Positions 33,075-40,753 are shown, counted from the first letter of the stretch. The stretch is DNA of 64,000 bases from Fuscibacter oryzae (GCF_016765795.1 NZ_JAESVP010000007.1:117668-181667), one strand, 5' to 3'. The notes: a model not told the origin generated them from the letters alone. Numbers and translations: made by a program.

Positions 33075-33484
33075 TCTGCGGCCCACCGTGCGGCTTGTTC
33101 GTCCTGCCGCCGCTTCCACTCGGCAGCATCCCCGGCCATGATTTCGCGCAGCACAAAGTCGGCCACGGTGATCGGCCGTTGCCAACCCACGCGGGCAGGC
33201 AGGCCCATCCAACGGCGCGCATGGCTGACGCTGTGCATGTGGATGCCAAAGTGGCGGGCCATCTCGACCGTGCCGACCCCGGCCTTCCACATGCGGGCAA
33301 ACAGGGGTTTGTCACCGATCTTGGACTTCTGGCCCCGCGGGGTTTCCGGTTCGCCCAGCAACTTGGCGCGGCGGCGCAGGGTGCCCCGATTGATGCCCAA
33401 CAGGGCGGCACCTTGGTTGACGTTCAGGTCAGGGTCGCGCCAGACGCGCAGGATGGCGGCGTTCGGGATATGCTTGTCAGCCAC
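33071..33484 (-). CDS. Helix-turn-helix protein (137 aa)
   Basis: Two helix-turn-helix-like units: NVNQGAALLGINRGTLRRRAKLL near residues 21-43 and TVEMARHFGIHMHSVSHARRWMG near residues 72-94. DNA-binding role in early regulation is likely. No precise family. Overlaps the CII-like gene by 14 bp. Confidence 0.6.
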   Translation of the reverse strand: MADKHIPNAAILRVWRDPDLNVNQGAALLGINRGTLRRRAKLLGEPETPRGQKSKIGDKPLFARMWKAGVGTVEMARHFGIHMHSVSHARRWMGLPARVGWQRPITVADFVLREIMAGDAAEWKRRQDEQAARWAAE

Positions 33485-33902
33485 GGCGACTGCCCTCCAC
33501 TTGGCCGATCAGGGCCTCGATCGCCTCTTTCGCCTCGGCCAGCTCCTTCAGGGCGCGCTCTTTGCTGCCTTCGCCCGCGATCATTTCCATGACCGCGCCT
33601 TGGGCTTCGCCGGTCTCGCGGGATGATGCGCCTAGCGCCTGAAGCAGATTGACCTTGGCCCCCTCTTCGGGAAGGGCGCGGCCACGCCAGCGCGATACCG
33701 GGGCATCGCCCAGCGCGTCTTCCAGCGCCCAGACCTCTTCGATCGGCCATGACAACTGCCCGGCCAGGCGCTTGGATATGCTGCCCTTGGACGGTTCGGC
33801 CCCAAGCCGTGCGCCGATCAGCGCGACCGTGGCATCGACGCCCCCGGCACGGGCCACCAGCGCGGCCATGAACTGCTGAACCATGCGTTCATAGTCAGAC
33901 AT
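33477..33902 (-). CDS. CII-like phage regulatory protein
   Basis: 141 aa. Helical; VARAGGVDATVALIGARLGAEPSKGSISKRLAGQLSW and WALEDALGDAPV resemble the phage regulatory CII/CP76-type family. Its place after the Cro-like gene suits a lysis-lysogeny regulator, but sequence resemblance is weak. Confidence 0.5.
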   Translation of the reverse strand: MSDYERMVQQFMAALVARAGGVDATVALIGARLGAEPSKGSISKRLAGQLSWPIEEVWALEDALGDAPVSRWRGRALPEEGAKVNLLQALGASSRETGEAQGAVMEMIAGEGSKERALKELAEAKEAIEALIGQVEGSRRG

Positions 33903-33983
33903 GGGCGGCCCCCACGGAAAACTTGTTTCCTAGGCGCGCGCCCAGCGCCCGCGTAAGGCTTGGGCATGGAACAGAAACCCGCA

Positions 33984-34193
33984 TCATACCGCTTCACCTG
34001 TGGCACTGTCGGCCGGATGTTCGGCCATGTAGGCGCGCAGGCGCTCGGCAATGGTCAGGGTGCATCCGGCACCGGCCTTGAGGCGGTGATAGAGGCGGCT
34101 GTTTCCGACTGCTCGGCTGGTCACCGTCGCAGGCGCAAGGCCGCGCGCAGTGGCATAGCTCTCAATCTCAGCGATGATCTGATCTCTGGTCAT
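33984..34193 (-). CDS. Cro-like DNA-binding protein
   Basis: 69 aa with a helix-turn-helix-like segment (ARGLAPATVTSRAVGNSRLYHRL) and a basic C-terminal helix. First gene of the leftward early operon, divergent from the repressor. The leftward -35 TTGACT lies between the palindromes, and the start codon lies close to the expected transcript start, so the mRNA may be almost leaderless. Confidence 0.6.
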   Translation of the reverse strand: MTRDQIIAEIESYATARGLAPATVTSRAVGNSRLYHRLKAGAGCTLTIAERLRAYMAEHPADSATGEAV

Positions 34194-34203
34194 GCCAGCA
34201 TAA

Positions 34204-34243
34204 GGGATAATTATCCCCGCTTAGTCAAGGGAGAATTGTCTCC
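34204..34243. promoter_or_regulatory. Switch operators between Cro-like and repressor genes
   Basis: Perfect 14-bp palindrome GGGATAATTATCCC (34204-34217) and a degenerate one, GGAGAATTGTCTCC (34230-34243), 26 bp centre to centre. The same GGGATA-WW-TATCCC operator recurs twice at 35978-36022. Confidence 0.75.
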
Positions 34244-34267
34244 TACCTTGCGAGAGGGGCGACGGGT

Positions 34268-34603
34268 ATGAATGTCGCTATGACGCGCACCTTTCGTGAA
34301 GCATTTCAGGACGCCCTCAAGGCGACGGGTTGGTCCATCAACAAGGTGGCCGCTGAAGCGGGCGTATCCGCCGAACAACTCAAGAAGTTGAACCAGGGCC
34401 GCAGCCAAAGCACCAATGTTGACGATGCCCTAAAGGTTGCCCACGTCTTTGGCGTCACCCTCGACGAGTTTCTGGGCGACGACACTGCGCAGCTTCGAGC
34501 TGAAGTCGCCGATCTGTGGCGCCAGCTGTCTCAGGAAGAGCGGGACATTCTGCTAGCTGCCGCACGCGGGCGAGGCGCTCAGGACCGTGGGGCAAAGCCG
34601 TGA
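34268..34603 (+). CDS. XRE-family phage repressor without peptidase domain
   Basis: 111 aa. Helix-turn-helix SINKVAAEAGVSAEQLKKLNQGRSQ near residues 23-47, then the family helix pattern DDALKVAHVFGVTLDEFLGDD and a helical end. It lacks the S24 peptidase/LexA-like domain of lambda CI, so it cannot self-cleave under RecA and needs another route of induction. Divergent from the Cro-like gene across shared operators. Confidence 0.75.
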   Translation: MNVAMTRTFREAFQDALKATGWSINKVAAEAGVSAEQLKKLNQGRSQSTNVDDALKVAHVFGVTLDEFLGDDTAQLRAEVADLWRQLSQEERDILLAAARGRGAQDRGAKP

Positions 34604-34681
34604 TTTCCTTAAGGCTGTTTGCAATTTCAAGCAGCGCCTCTCTGTCCGACATAATCTAAGTGATCCTCAATATCCTTAACG

Positions 34682-34696
34682 GAACATTATGGGAAC
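34682..34696. promoter_or_regulatory. SOS box (LexA-type, GAACN7GAAC)
   Basis: GAAC-ATTATGG-GAAC, reading GTTCN7GTTC on the other strand, the known alphaproteobacterial LexA motif. It lies 95 bp upstream of the TerB/BRCT gene and 80 bp after the repressor. Confidence 0.65.
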
Positions 34697-34790
34697 ATTC
34701 GCAATCTGACCACCTTAGGGCCATCTGATTTCCGAATTTTCTTGGGGATATCGCTGGGGATGGTTCCATTGTCAGAGGGGAGATTTCAAG

Positions 34791-35405
34791 ATGACCATAG
34801 GCGACGTTGGTCGGTCGGGGCGGTTTTCAGGCGCGCGCATCAGCGATCGGCGGGTGGCAGAGCTGATCGGCATGGCGCGCGGCATGATCGCCGACGGCAA
34901 TCTGAATGACGCGGAAATCGCATATCTTTACAAGTGGCTTGCCGCGACAGACGGCGCACATTCTGACCCGATGATTGGGATTTTAGTTGAACGCCTAGAT
35001 GCCATTTTTGCCGACGGACGGGTTGACGAGGAAGAGCGGGCTGATCTTCAAGATACCCTTATGCGACTGACCGGAAGCGATTTCGAACTTGGCGAAGCTC
35101 TGAAATCCACCAGCCTGCCGCTGTGTAAGCCCGCCCCAAGGGTTACGATCCCCGATCGCCGCTTCTGTTTTACCGGCACATTCACGTTCGGCACCAGATC
35201 AGCGTGCGAGATGGCCATCGAAGACCGCGGTGGCGAGACGGGCGGCATCGGCAAGGCCACCAACTATCTGGTGATTGGCGAATATGCGACTGATGCCTGG
35301 ATGCACGCGAGCTATGGTCGCAAGATCGAACAGGCTGTCGAATGGCGCAGCGCCGGTGTTCCGATTCGGATCATCTCGGAACAGCACTGGCGCAAGGCGT
35401 TGTGA
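34791..35405 (+). CDS. TerB-like/BRCT domain protein (204 aa)
   Basis: GGGGAG precedes the ATG. Residues 25-100 are acidic helices with a TerB-like look (ELIGMARGMIADGNLNDAEIAYLYKWLA). Residues 118-204 form a BRCT domain: RFCFTGTFTFG, then TNYLVIGEYATDAW and the C-terminal Trp (EQHWRKAL). BRCT domains bind DNA ends or phospho-proteins. An SOS box upstream and the position right after the repressor suggest a DNA-damage response role, perhaps in induction. Co-directional with the next membrane protein. Confidence 0.65.
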   Translation: MTIGDVGRSGRFSGARISDRRVAELIGMARGMIADGNLNDAEIAYLYKWLAATDGAHSDPMIGILVERLDAIFADGRVDEEERADLQDTLMRLTGSDFELGEALKSTSLPLCKPAPRVTIPDRRFCFTGTFTFGTRSACEMAIEDRGGETGGIGKATNYLVIGEYATDAWMHASYGRKIEQAVEWRSAGVPIRIISEQHWRKAL

Positions 35406-35417
35406 TTGGAGATCAAT

Positions 35418-35873
35418 ATGACAGAAGCAACGGTGCGTGACGAAGAGGTGTTGCCTCCTTTTGAATCGCAAAGATACCATCACATTGATCCGGCGCAGCC
35501 GGTAGCTGAAGATGCACTGCCTGGGCGGGCCAGCCGCCCGAGGCGGCGGTTTCTTCGGGTTATCGGGGTTCTTGGGGTGTTGGGGTTTCTGGGCTACGGC
35601 CTGGGCGGCTATATCTCTGCAAGCGAAACATCCAAGTCGATTATCGCTGACATTCTCAAGAAAAATGGGCTGGGCAACGCATCGCTCGATGGCATCAAGG
35701 TTCCGCTTTGGGCCGGGTTCTCTGACTTTGAAGGTTCGGCCCTGATTTCATTCCCGAACGACGAGAGGGTGATTGCTGCGTTTTCCTACACGACAGTTGG
35801 GGACACAGCCTTTGCCTCCTTTGCCCCGGCAGAGTGGTCAAATATCATTGTGGTTTCACAGCAAACGAAGTGA
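35418..35873 (+). CDS. Single-pass membrane protein (151 aa)
   Basis: ATG with GGAG 7 nt upstream, chosen over the TTG at 35406. Acidic cytoplasmic N-terminus, basic RPRRRF, a transmembrane segment (LRVIGVLGVLGFLGYGLGGYIS, residues 48-69), and a C-terminal soluble domain. Twelve bases after the BRCT gene, so co-transcribed. In lambda the analogous place after cI carries rexA and membrane rexB. No family recognised. Confidence 0.6.
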   Translation: MTEATVRDEEVLPPFESQRYHHIDPAQPVAEDALPGRASRPRRRFLRVIGVLGVLGFLGYGLGGYISASETSKSIIADILKKNGLGNASLDGIKVPLWAGFSDFEGSALISFPNDERVIAAFSYTTVGDTAFASFAPAEWSNIIVVSQQTK

Positions 35874-35977
35874 CCACCTGCCCAGCTTTGCCTTGGCCAG
35901 CCCCGCCCCGCGCAGGGCTTTCTCGTTCTTCCCTTCCGTGATTCTGCTTCCATGCCAGGCGTGGCGCTCATATTGAT

Positions 35978-36030
35978 GGGGATATTTATCCCTTTCATGT
36001 ATTGACAGGGATAAATATCCCCGATTAGAT
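35978..36030 (+). promoter_or_regulatory. Rightward promoter with two repressor operators
   Basis: Operators GGGATATTTATCCC (35979-35992) and GGGATAAATATCCC (36008-36021), 29 bp centre to centre. A consensus -35 TTGACA at 36002-36007 directly abuts the second operator, with -10-like TTAGAT or TAGATG at 36025-36031. The operator fills the spacer, so binding should block RNA polymerase. Confidence 0.75.
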
Positions 36031-36046
36031 GCCCCCATCATTTCCG

Positions 36047-36256
36047 ATGGAGGCGCAGTTGCAGCAGTTCCAGACCTACCAATCCCGCCTTCCGGCACCG
36101 CAGGACGACGCCCGCCCTGTCGGGCTTGGCTTTGTCGAGGCCGTCCTTTGGGTGCTGATCATGATCAGCCTGATCGCAGTGATCCGCATGGCGGCTGCCC
36201 TGTCCGTCGATCTGGCGGGCGTCGTGACGCAGGCCCAGGCGATGGGGGGCATGTGA
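36047..36256 (+). CDS. Small membrane protein, first gene of rightward operon (69 aa)
   Basis: One transmembrane segment (FVEAVLWVLIMISLIAVIRMAAAL). The ATG at 36047 was preferred because an in-frame ATG at 36029 would lie on top of the -10 region. Neither has a clear ribosome binding site. Overlaps the 25-aa gene (TGATG). Unknown function. Confidence 0.55.
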   Translation: MEAQLQQFQTYQSRLPAPQDDARPVGLGFVEAVLWVLIMISLIAVIRMAAALSVDLAGVVTQAQAMGGM

Positions 36257-36333
36257 TGATGGCCTTGATCTCTGTCGCGGCCTTTCTGGCCGTCCTTGCC
36301 CTTGGGTTCATTGCTTACGGGGGGTGGGAGTGA
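36256..36333 (+). CDS. Very small membrane peptide (25 aa)
   Basis: MMALISVAAFLAVLALGFIAYGGWE: a single hydrophobic helix, with TGATG overlaps to genes on both sides. Likely real because the overlaps continue the operon pattern. Unknown function. Confidence 0.5.
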   Translation: MMALISVAAFLAVLALGFIAYGGWE

Positions 36334-36761
36334 TGGACGTTGTTCGCCACCGTTACCGCTCGTTGCCCAGTTGCGACCTGATGACGATCGACTGGACGGC
36401 CCCGCCCAAGGGCAAGCGCCGCCCGCGCCTGATGATGGCGGCCGTTGTGGCCGCGGGCCTCTTGCTGGCCTCGGCCATCGTCGCCCGCGCCACGCAGTGG
36501 ACCGACGAACAGGGCGACCCGAACCCGGATTGCACCGGATCGTGCCACGACACCGGCATACCGAACCCGCCAGCACCGCCCAGCCCAGCGCCACGGGCCA
36601 AGGATGGGTCGGAAGGGCAGGGCGGCCAGTCCTATCGCCAGTGCTGCATCCGGCCCGATGGTCGGCTGCGGGTCATCATCGGCCCGAATGACGACGCGGC
36701 CCGCGCCCAGCGCGCCTGCCATCGCGTCGAGGCGCCCAAGCGTTGCGAGGCCCCACTGTGA
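36333..36761 (+). CDS. Membrane-anchored Cys-rich protein (142 aa)
   Basis: Basic N-terminus, one transmembrane segment (LMMAAVVAAGLLLASAIVARA, residues 34-54), then a likely periplasmic part with six Cys including CTGSCHD and QCCIRPDGRL. The Cys pattern suggests disulfides. No family recognised. Confidence 0.6.
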   Translation: MDVVRHRYRSLPSCDLMTIDWTAPPKGKRRPRLMMAAVVAAGLLLASAIVARATQWTDEQGDPNPDCTGSCHDTGIPNPPAPPSPAPRAKDGSEGQGGQSYRQCCIRPDGRLRVIIGPNDDAARAQRACHRVEAPKRCEAPL

Positions 36762-37900
36762 CCAAGCCCAGCTTTACCCCTTCGTCGGTTACTGTCGATG
36801 CCGCCGCGCTGCGCAATGCCTTGGCATTTGCCCGGTCGATCGTGGAACGGTGGAACACCATCCCGATCCTTGGCCTTGTTCGCCTGACCTATGACATAGA
36901 AGGCTTGCTCCACATCGAAGCGACCGATCTGGACATTGAGGGCCGGATCGAGATCGAGGCGACGGGTGACTACGGGTTCGACGCGATGCTGGACCCGCGC
37001 TTCCTGGGCGGCTTGGTGCAGTTTCATTCCGGGCCGGTGACCATTTCGCGGGTCGAGGCGGATATTCTGACCGTCGAGGCGGGCGACATGACGGCCCGCC
37101 TGCGCGAGATTTGCCCGGTTACAGATTGGCCGGTGCGCGATGACCTGCCCGGCTGGACTGAGGCTTCGGCGGTGGGCGAGGCGGTGTTGCACAAGGCCAT
37201 ATCTCACGCGATGGCGTCAATCTCGACCGAAGAGACGCGCTATTACCTGAACGGCATCTACCTGCATGGCCTTGGCGAAAAGGACGGCACGCCGCTGCGG
37301 CTGGTTTCGACCGATGGTCACCGCATGACGGTCTACGACACCGATGTGGCGTGGCCACATCTTGCCGCCATCGTGCCCAGCAAGACGGCCAAGCTACTGC
37401 ACTGGCGGCTGCTGAAGGGCGGAAACGGCGCAATCGCCATCACGTCGCAGGTTGCTTACCATAAGGACAAGGACGGCAAAGAAAAGCCGTGGGCCGCACG
37501 CCTGCGCTTTGCGGGCAATGGCTGGGCAATCACGTCGAAGATGATCGACGGAACCTATCCCGACTACACCCGCGTCATCCCTTCGCCGGTCGAGGATATT
37601 GCGGTCACGCTGAACTATACCGCGCTGCGACGCTTCCCGCACCTCGACCGTTTCCGGGCGCAGGCTGTCGAGATCAACCCCGACGCGGGCCGCATGTCGA
37701 TCCGCGACCCGGAAGGCACGGTTGTTTCGATGCCCTGCGTTGGCAAGGGCAAGCCCTTCGGCCTGAACCTTCGGTATCTGAAGGACTTTGCCCGCTCGTC
37801 GGGCACGGTGCGGATCACGGGCAGCACCGACAAAGACCCCTTCCGCGTCCTGTCCGAAGACCCGGCGTTGACGCAGGTGATCATGCCCATGCGCGTCTAG
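36758..37900 (+). CDS. DNA polymerase III beta subunit-like sliding clamp
   Basis: 380 aa from a GTG overlapping the previous stop (GTGA) with GAGG upstream. Three-domain clamp pattern: domain II RYYLNGIYLHG and LRLVSTDGHRMTVYD, domain III YPDYTRVIP, and the C-terminal LTQVIMPMRV as in DnaN. Host DnaN should lie elsewhere, so this is a phage-owned clamp to load polymerase or other clamp-binding proteins on phage DNA. Confidence 0.87.
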   Translation: MTKPSFTPSSVTVDAAALRNALAFARSIVERWNTIPILGLVRLTYDIEGLLHIEATDLDIEGRIEIEATGDYGFDAMLDPRFLGGLVQFHSGPVTISRVEADILTVEAGDMTARLREICPVTDWPVRDDLPGWTEASAVGEAVLHKAISHAMASISTEETRYYLNGIYLHGLGEKDGTPLRLVSTDGHRMTVYDTDVAWPHLAAIVPSKTAKLLHWRLLKGGNGAIAITSQVAYHKDKDGKEKPWAARLRFAGNGWAITSKMIDGTYPDYTRVIPSPVEDIAVTLNYTALRRFPHLDRFRAQAVEINPDAGRMSIRDPEGTVVSMPCVGKGKPFGLNLRYLKDFARSSGTVRITGSTDKDPFRVLSEDPALTQVIMPMRV

Positions 37901-38135
37901 CGCGGGCCACGAATGGTGGGCGGGGTTGCCAGTGCCTGCAGCGCCATCTTCTCGCGGAGAGAACTGGATGGGAACCGAGAGCAAGACCAGCGGTGACAGG
38001 TCGGAGAGACGACACTTTCGGTGCGCACCGCGAGGCTCACCTGATCGGAATTCGCGCGGCAGGACAAGGCGACCTGCACAGCCAGAGCCTGACAGCCGGG
38101 AGAGACCGGCAACCACTTTCAGCATAGGAGTCAGC
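37901..38135 (+). other. 235-bp stretch without a clear gene
   Basis: An in-frame open stretch runs through it into the MazG-like gene, but its predicted residues are Arg/Pro-rich and unlike a protein family. Inverted-repeat potential between about 37986 and 38110 leaves room for a structured RNA, not established. Confidence 0.35.
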
Positions 38136-38525
38136 ATGTTCGACCTTGAAGCTCACCTAAAGCGGCAGATGGCCTTTAGCCGCGCCACCTTCGGCCCCGG
38201 CGAACGGCGCGCGGGCGTCGCGGACCATATCAAGCGCGAATTGACGGGCGAGGTGATCCCTGCCGGTTCGCCTTACGAGGCGGCGGAAGAGTGGGTTGAT
38301 GTTGTCATCCTTGCGCTGGACGGCCTGACCCGTGCGTTGCGCGAAGCTGGCGTGCATCCTGGTGAATTGGCGGCCGAGGCCTGCGGGATGATTGAAGACA
38401 AGCAGGACGAAAACGAACAGCGCAACTGGCCCGACTGGCGCACGGCCGACCCGAACAAGGCCATCGAACACGTCAAGGCGCAGGCGGAAGCCCTCGACGC
38501 CGCTGGCGCCCAGAACATTCGCTGA
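38136..38525 (+). CDS. MazG-like nucleotide pyrophosphohydrolase (DUF550 type)
   Basis: 129 aa; AGGAG 5 nt before the ATG. HIKRELTGEV, EEWVDVVILALDGLTRALREAG and KQDENEQRNWPDW are the all-alpha MazG/DUF550 pattern with metal-binding E-E-D. Hydrolyses dNTPs, probably dATP/dGTP, and may shape nucleotide pools or block host stringent signals. Confidence 0.8.
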   Translation: MFDLEAHLKRQMAFSRATFGPGERRAGVADHIKRELTGEVIPAGSPYEAAEEWVDVVILALDGLTRALREAGVHPGELAAEACGMIEDKQDENEQRNWPDWRTADPNKAIEHVKAQAEALDAAGAQNIR

Positions 38526-38537
38526 TCGGGGGCCGCC

Positions 38538-39044
38538 ATGGACAACAAATCTATCGCCCTGATGGGCATGGCCCGTGACGAAATCCGGCAGCTGCGCCGC
38601 GTCGTGGCCGAGCTGGCCCCGCGGGCCGAAGCCTATGACGCGCTGCGGCAGGTTATCGGGCTGATCCCGCGCCCGTCGCAGGGCTATGCGCCCGACATTG
38701 CCCACAGCATCGACGTGCATATCGAAAAGCTGACGGCGGCACAAAAGGCCCCGGAACCGGCCTTCGTGGCCGATGACGTTGGCGGGGGGGGTCTGAGCAT
38801 GTCCGACCCCTACAACGTCACCGCCGACGAACTGAAGCAGTTCATCGAACGGTATGAACAGCTTGAGGCCGAAAAGAAGACTGTGGCCGAACAGCAGAAA
38901 GAGCTGATGGCAGAGGCCAAGGGCCGCGGCTACGACACCAAGATCTTGATGAAGATCGTGGCCCTGCGGAAGCGCCAGCCTGATGACATTGCCGAAGAAG
39001 AGGCGGTGCTGGAACTCTACAAGCAAGCGCTGGGGATGGGCTGA
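38538..39044 (+). CDS. Phage protein fused to GapR-like (DUF2312) domain
   Basis: 168 aa. Residues 1-87 are a helical phage domain (MARDEIRQLRRVVAELAPRAEAYDALRQVI). From residue 88, MSDPYNVTADELKQFIERYE and KGRGYDTKILMKIVALRKRQ...EEEAVLELYKQALGMG match GapR, the alphaproteobacterial protein that binds overtwisted DNA. The join is a run of eight G at 38784-38791; with seven the first part stops (TGA) and GapR would start by itself at 38799. May be a real fusion, slippage product or sequence error. Confidence 0.75.
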   Translation: MDNKSIALMGMARDEIRQLRRVVAELAPRAEAYDALRQVIGLIPRPSQGYAPDIAHSIDVHIEKLTAAQKAPEPAFVADDVGGGGLSMSDPYNVTADELKQFIERYEQLEAEKKTVAEQQKELMAEAKGRGYDTKILMKIVALRKRQPDDIAEEEAVLELYKQALGMG

Positions 39045-39559
39045 TGGACACGGTTGTCGATCAGACGGCCGCCTGGGTCGAAGGGACCATCGCGGCGCGC
39101 AAGCGGCTCAAGCCTCTGGCCGATCAGAAAAAGCTGATGGGTCAGGGCAAGGGCTGGTGGGCCGCGCCCGATGTGCTGGACCCCTTCCAGCGCCGCGCCT
39201 TCGCCATTCTGGGCGTGATCGGCCGTGGCATCTACAACGCCCCGATCGACTGGGACTCGATCTTCTGGAAGATGCCCGGCGCGCTGAAGGTGACGTGGAA
39301 CGGCCAGAGCTTTGCGACCTGGGACAGTGACGAACTGACCCGCGCCGTGATGCTGGCCCATGACGCAGGTATCCGCTTCGCCATCGCGCCCCACAGCTAT
39401 ACCGCGCTAGAAATCGTCATGACCCGGCGCGACCGCGATACTGCAGGCATCTGCGGAAGGAAGCCGTCGCTGACGGAAGCGGTGATCACCCATCGGCAGC
39501 GTTACCCCGAAGGCCACCCGATCATCTGGACGCCCAGCGCCGGGATGGCTGCGGAATGA
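39044..39559 (+). CDS. Hypothetical phage protein (171 aa)
   Basis: ATG overlaps the preceding stop (TGATG). Central segment FQRRAFAILGVIGRGIYNAPIDWDSIFW and VMLAHDAGIRFAIAPHSYTALEI. No family recognised. Lies between GapR-like and DUF1064 genes, so probably in replication or DNA metabolism. Confidence 0.6.
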   Translation: MDTVVDQTAAWVEGTIAARKRLKPLADQKKLMGQGKGWWAAPDVLDPFQRRAFAILGVIGRGIYNAPIDWDSIFWKMPGALKVTWNGQSFATWDSDELTRAVMLAHDAGIRFAIAPHSYTALEIVMTRRDRDTAGICGRKPSLTEAVITHRQRYPEGHPIIWTPSAGMAAE

Positions 39560-39942
39560 GGATCAGCGCCAAAGACGCGGCAGTCATCCTGAAGGCCGAA
39601 AAGGCTGCGCAGGGCAATCGCCGCGTCAAAGGCGCGAAGCGGGTCAACCTGGACGGCATCTGGTTCGACAGCCAGCGCGAGGCCACGCAATGGGCCGCGC
39701 TGATGTTCCGCCAGCGGGCGGGCCAGATCAGCGATCTGCGGCGGCAGGTGAAGATCCCGCTCAAGGGCGCGGCCGGGCCGATCCTGACCCCCACGGGGCG
39801 GCAGATGCACTACGTCGCGGACTTCGTTTTCTTCGAAGACGGATTGCGCGTGATTGCCGACGCCAAGGGCCACCCGACTGAAGTTTTCCAGATCAAGCAG
39901 GCCGTCCTGGCGGCCATGGGCTACAAGATAAGGATTTTGTGA
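39556..39942 (+). CDS. DUF1064 nuclease-like protein
   Basis: 128 aa. FDSQREATQWAALM, RQMHYVADFVFFEDG, VIADAKGHPTEVFQIKQA: the D-(E/D)xK-like core of the DUF1064 family, thought to be a phage nuclease or Holliday-junction-type enzyme. Overlaps the gene before it by 4 bp and the one after by 1 bp. Confidence 0.8.
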   Translation: MRISAKDAAVILKAEKAAQGNRRVKGAKRVNLDGIWFDSQREATQWAALMFRQRAGQISDLRRQVKIPLKGAAGPILTPTGRQMHYVADFVFFEDGLRVIADAKGHPTEVFQIKQAVLAAMGYKIRIL

Positions 39943-40355
39943 TGGATTTCCCGAAGGACGCCGCGATGGCCGACGATCACGCCGTCGATGCCTTCGCCAT
40001 GATGATGAAGGCCAAGCTGGCATCGTCGCGGGCCAAGGGCCGGGGCGGCTGGCAAACCTGTTCCCCCGATCGGCTTGTCCTGATGTTTTCGGAACACTTG
40101 GGCAAGACCAACGCGGGCAACTGGGTGGACCTCGCCAACCTAGCCATGATGATCCACCTGCGCGAGACGATGGACGGTCAGGCGGCCACGCCGCTGGACC
40201 CCAAGACCTCGGCCGCGTGGTGGGTGGCAGATGTGATTGCCGATCTGAAACCCGGTGTCAGCTATACCAAAGACCAGATCGCCCAGCGCATCGCGGCGCA
40301 TCTGGACTGGGCCAACGCCTGCAACGGCGCGCGGCCGGCGGTGGGGGCTGTGTGA
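39942..40355 (+). CDS. Hypothetical phage protein (137 aa)
   Basis: ATG at 39942 overlaps the preceding stop; an in-frame GTG 3 bp earlier is less likely. Central KAKLASSRAKGRGGW...CSPDRLVLMFSEHLGKTNAGNWVDLANLAMMI occurs often in phages of this group but has no known function. Confidence 0.6.
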   Translation: MDFPKDAAMADDHAVDAFAMMMKAKLASSRAKGRGGWQTCSPDRLVLMFSEHLGKTNAGNWVDLANLAMMIHLRETMDGQAATPLDPKTSAAWWVADVIADLKPGVSYTKDQIAQRIAAHLDWANACNGARPAVGAV

Positions 40356-40753
40356 TGCCTAGCCGCTGCGCCTATCCCGGCTGTGACCGTCGATTGTCGG
40401 GCGCGTCCACCACGGGGCTTTGCCGAATTCACAACCATGCCGAAGGCCTGTGCCGGTGCATCCAGTGCGCGGGTCTTGCGGGCAAGGGCAAGCCTGCGGT
40501 GCGGCGGGCAGAGGAAAAGCCCGCGGCCCGCCCAGCGCCTGCGCCTCGGCCGAAGCCGCTGGGCGTGCGCAAGGGCATGGTGCCGATCCGGCACCGTTAC
40601 GGCGTCGCAATCACGGCGACCAGCTATCGCGCGATCCGCGATCATGCGGCCCGCGTCGGCCTGACGGTTGACGACATGATTGATGCAATCCTGACCCGCG
40701 CCGTCGATGTGGACGGCCTGGACACCCTGTTTCCGATCGAGGTGGCGGAATGA
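40355..40753 (+). CDS. Zinc-ribbon-like phage protein (132 aa)
   Basis: N-terminal Cys/His set (CAYPGCDRRL, CRIHNHAEGLCRCIQC) suggests zinc binding. Ala/Pro/Lys linker, then a C-terminal helical region (YRAIRDHAARVGLTVDDMIDAILTRAV) resembling a ribbon-helix-helix. Overlaps the gene before it (TGATG). Function unknown. Confidence 0.6.
   Translation: MPSRCAYPGCDRRLSGASTTGLCRIHNHAEGLCRCIQCAGLAGKGKPAVRRAEEKPAARPAPAPRPKPLGVRKGMVPIRHRYGVAITATSYRAIRDHAARVGLTVDDMIDAILTRAVDVDGLDTLFPIEVAE

Noticed and set aside
34455..34652. 65-aa antisense frame over the repressor 3' end
   Set aside because: The first residues look protein-like but most of it mirrors the repressor; no ribosome site or family. The SOS box upstream could serve it, so it was considered before rejection.
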